Shown here piece after piece: positions 5,907 to 5,969 of a stretch of DNA of 5,969 nucleotides; the stretch's first letter is position 1, and each line of letters starts with the position of its first letter. Source of the DNA: Candidatus Zixiibacteriota bacterium (GTDB lineage Bacteria; Zixibacteria; MSB-5A5; GN15; JAAZOE01); assembly GCA_030588275.1 (NCBI GenBank), contig JAUUYJ010000163.1, positions 1 through 5,969 of the forward strand, read 5' to 3'. Both the position numbers and the translations under genes were made by a program. Under the pieces are notes generated by a model. The model searched no databases and was not told the DNA's origin. It saw nothing but the letters and a program-made list of their open reading frames with translations.

Positions 5907-5969
5907 TTACTTTTTCTCGATGTCCTCACGCTTCAATGCACGCATACGCGTCATGACTGTATCCCCATA
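5907..5969 (-). CDS. Possible C-terminal end of a gene running off the right edge
   Basis: On the - strand one frame is open from the window edge to TAA at 5909-5907, giving 20 residues ending RALKREDIEKK. The other two - strand frames hit stops early within the same stretch, and the + strand frames are no better. The charged, lysine-ending tail looks like a natural protein C-terminus, and it stops just before the palindrome cluster. Twenty codons are too few to identify a family or to exclude chance. Confidence 0.35.
   Translation of the reverse strand, partial: YGDTVMTRMRALKREDIEKK

Noticed and set aside
1..5969. CRISPR array, tRNA or rRNA, insertion sequence, toxin-antitoxin or defence module
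   Set aside because: No regularly spaced direct repeats, no cloverleaf, no transposase or nuclease motifs beyond RNase G; all larger frames are assigned to housekeeping or metabolic genes.

Overview
This window carries ordinary bacterial housekeeping and metabolic genes, with a few less ordinary regulatory and repeat signals between them. The organism looks like a Gram-negative-type bacterium of intermediate GC content. It has a YajC/Sec accessory protein, a protein with a BamE-like signature, a beta-propeller protein and an RNase G. No gene here fixes the phylum. The short palindromic intergenic repeats and mixed codon use would fit an uncultivated FCB-type lineage such as Zixibacteria, but that is a weak inference.

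Layout. On the + strand, the left edge (2-427) holds the C-terminal end of a Ycf48/BNR-like beta-propeller protein, open to the window edge. It is followed by a small membrane-anchored protein with a BamE/SmpA-like signature (507-869), whose start region can fold into an inverted repeat covering the ribosome binding site. A 12-bp stem (922-949) sits between this gene and the convergent operon and probably terminates transcription from both sides.

On the - strand, read right to left, is a compact cluster: yajC (4331-4011), def (3991-3485), fmt (3453-2500) and rng (2503-971). Gaps are 19 nt and 31 nt, then a 4-nt ATGA overlap between fmt and rng, so these are very likely one transcript. A candidate promoter and an 11-bp bulged leader hairpin lie upstream of yajC. 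The operon links protein export (YajC), the N-formyl-methionine cycle (Fmt adds the formyl group to initiator tRNA, Def removes it from nascent proteins) and RNA processing or decay (RNase G).

Further right on the - strand is an iron-containing alcohol dehydrogenase of the butanol-dehydrogenase type (5712-4513). It has its own Shine-Dalgarno sequence and a dyad in its leader. Upstream of it (about 5790-5905) is a dense cluster of small palindromes resembling a REP/BIME-type dispersed repeat, then what may be the last 20 codons of another - strand gene running off the right edge.

I found no CRISPR array, tRNA, rRNA, transposase or recognisable defence system. Nothing here convincingly amounts to a new multi-gene system. 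The items most worth a second look are the occluded start of the BamE-like gene, the leader hairpin of the yajC-def-fmt-rng operon, and the palindrome cluster near the right end.
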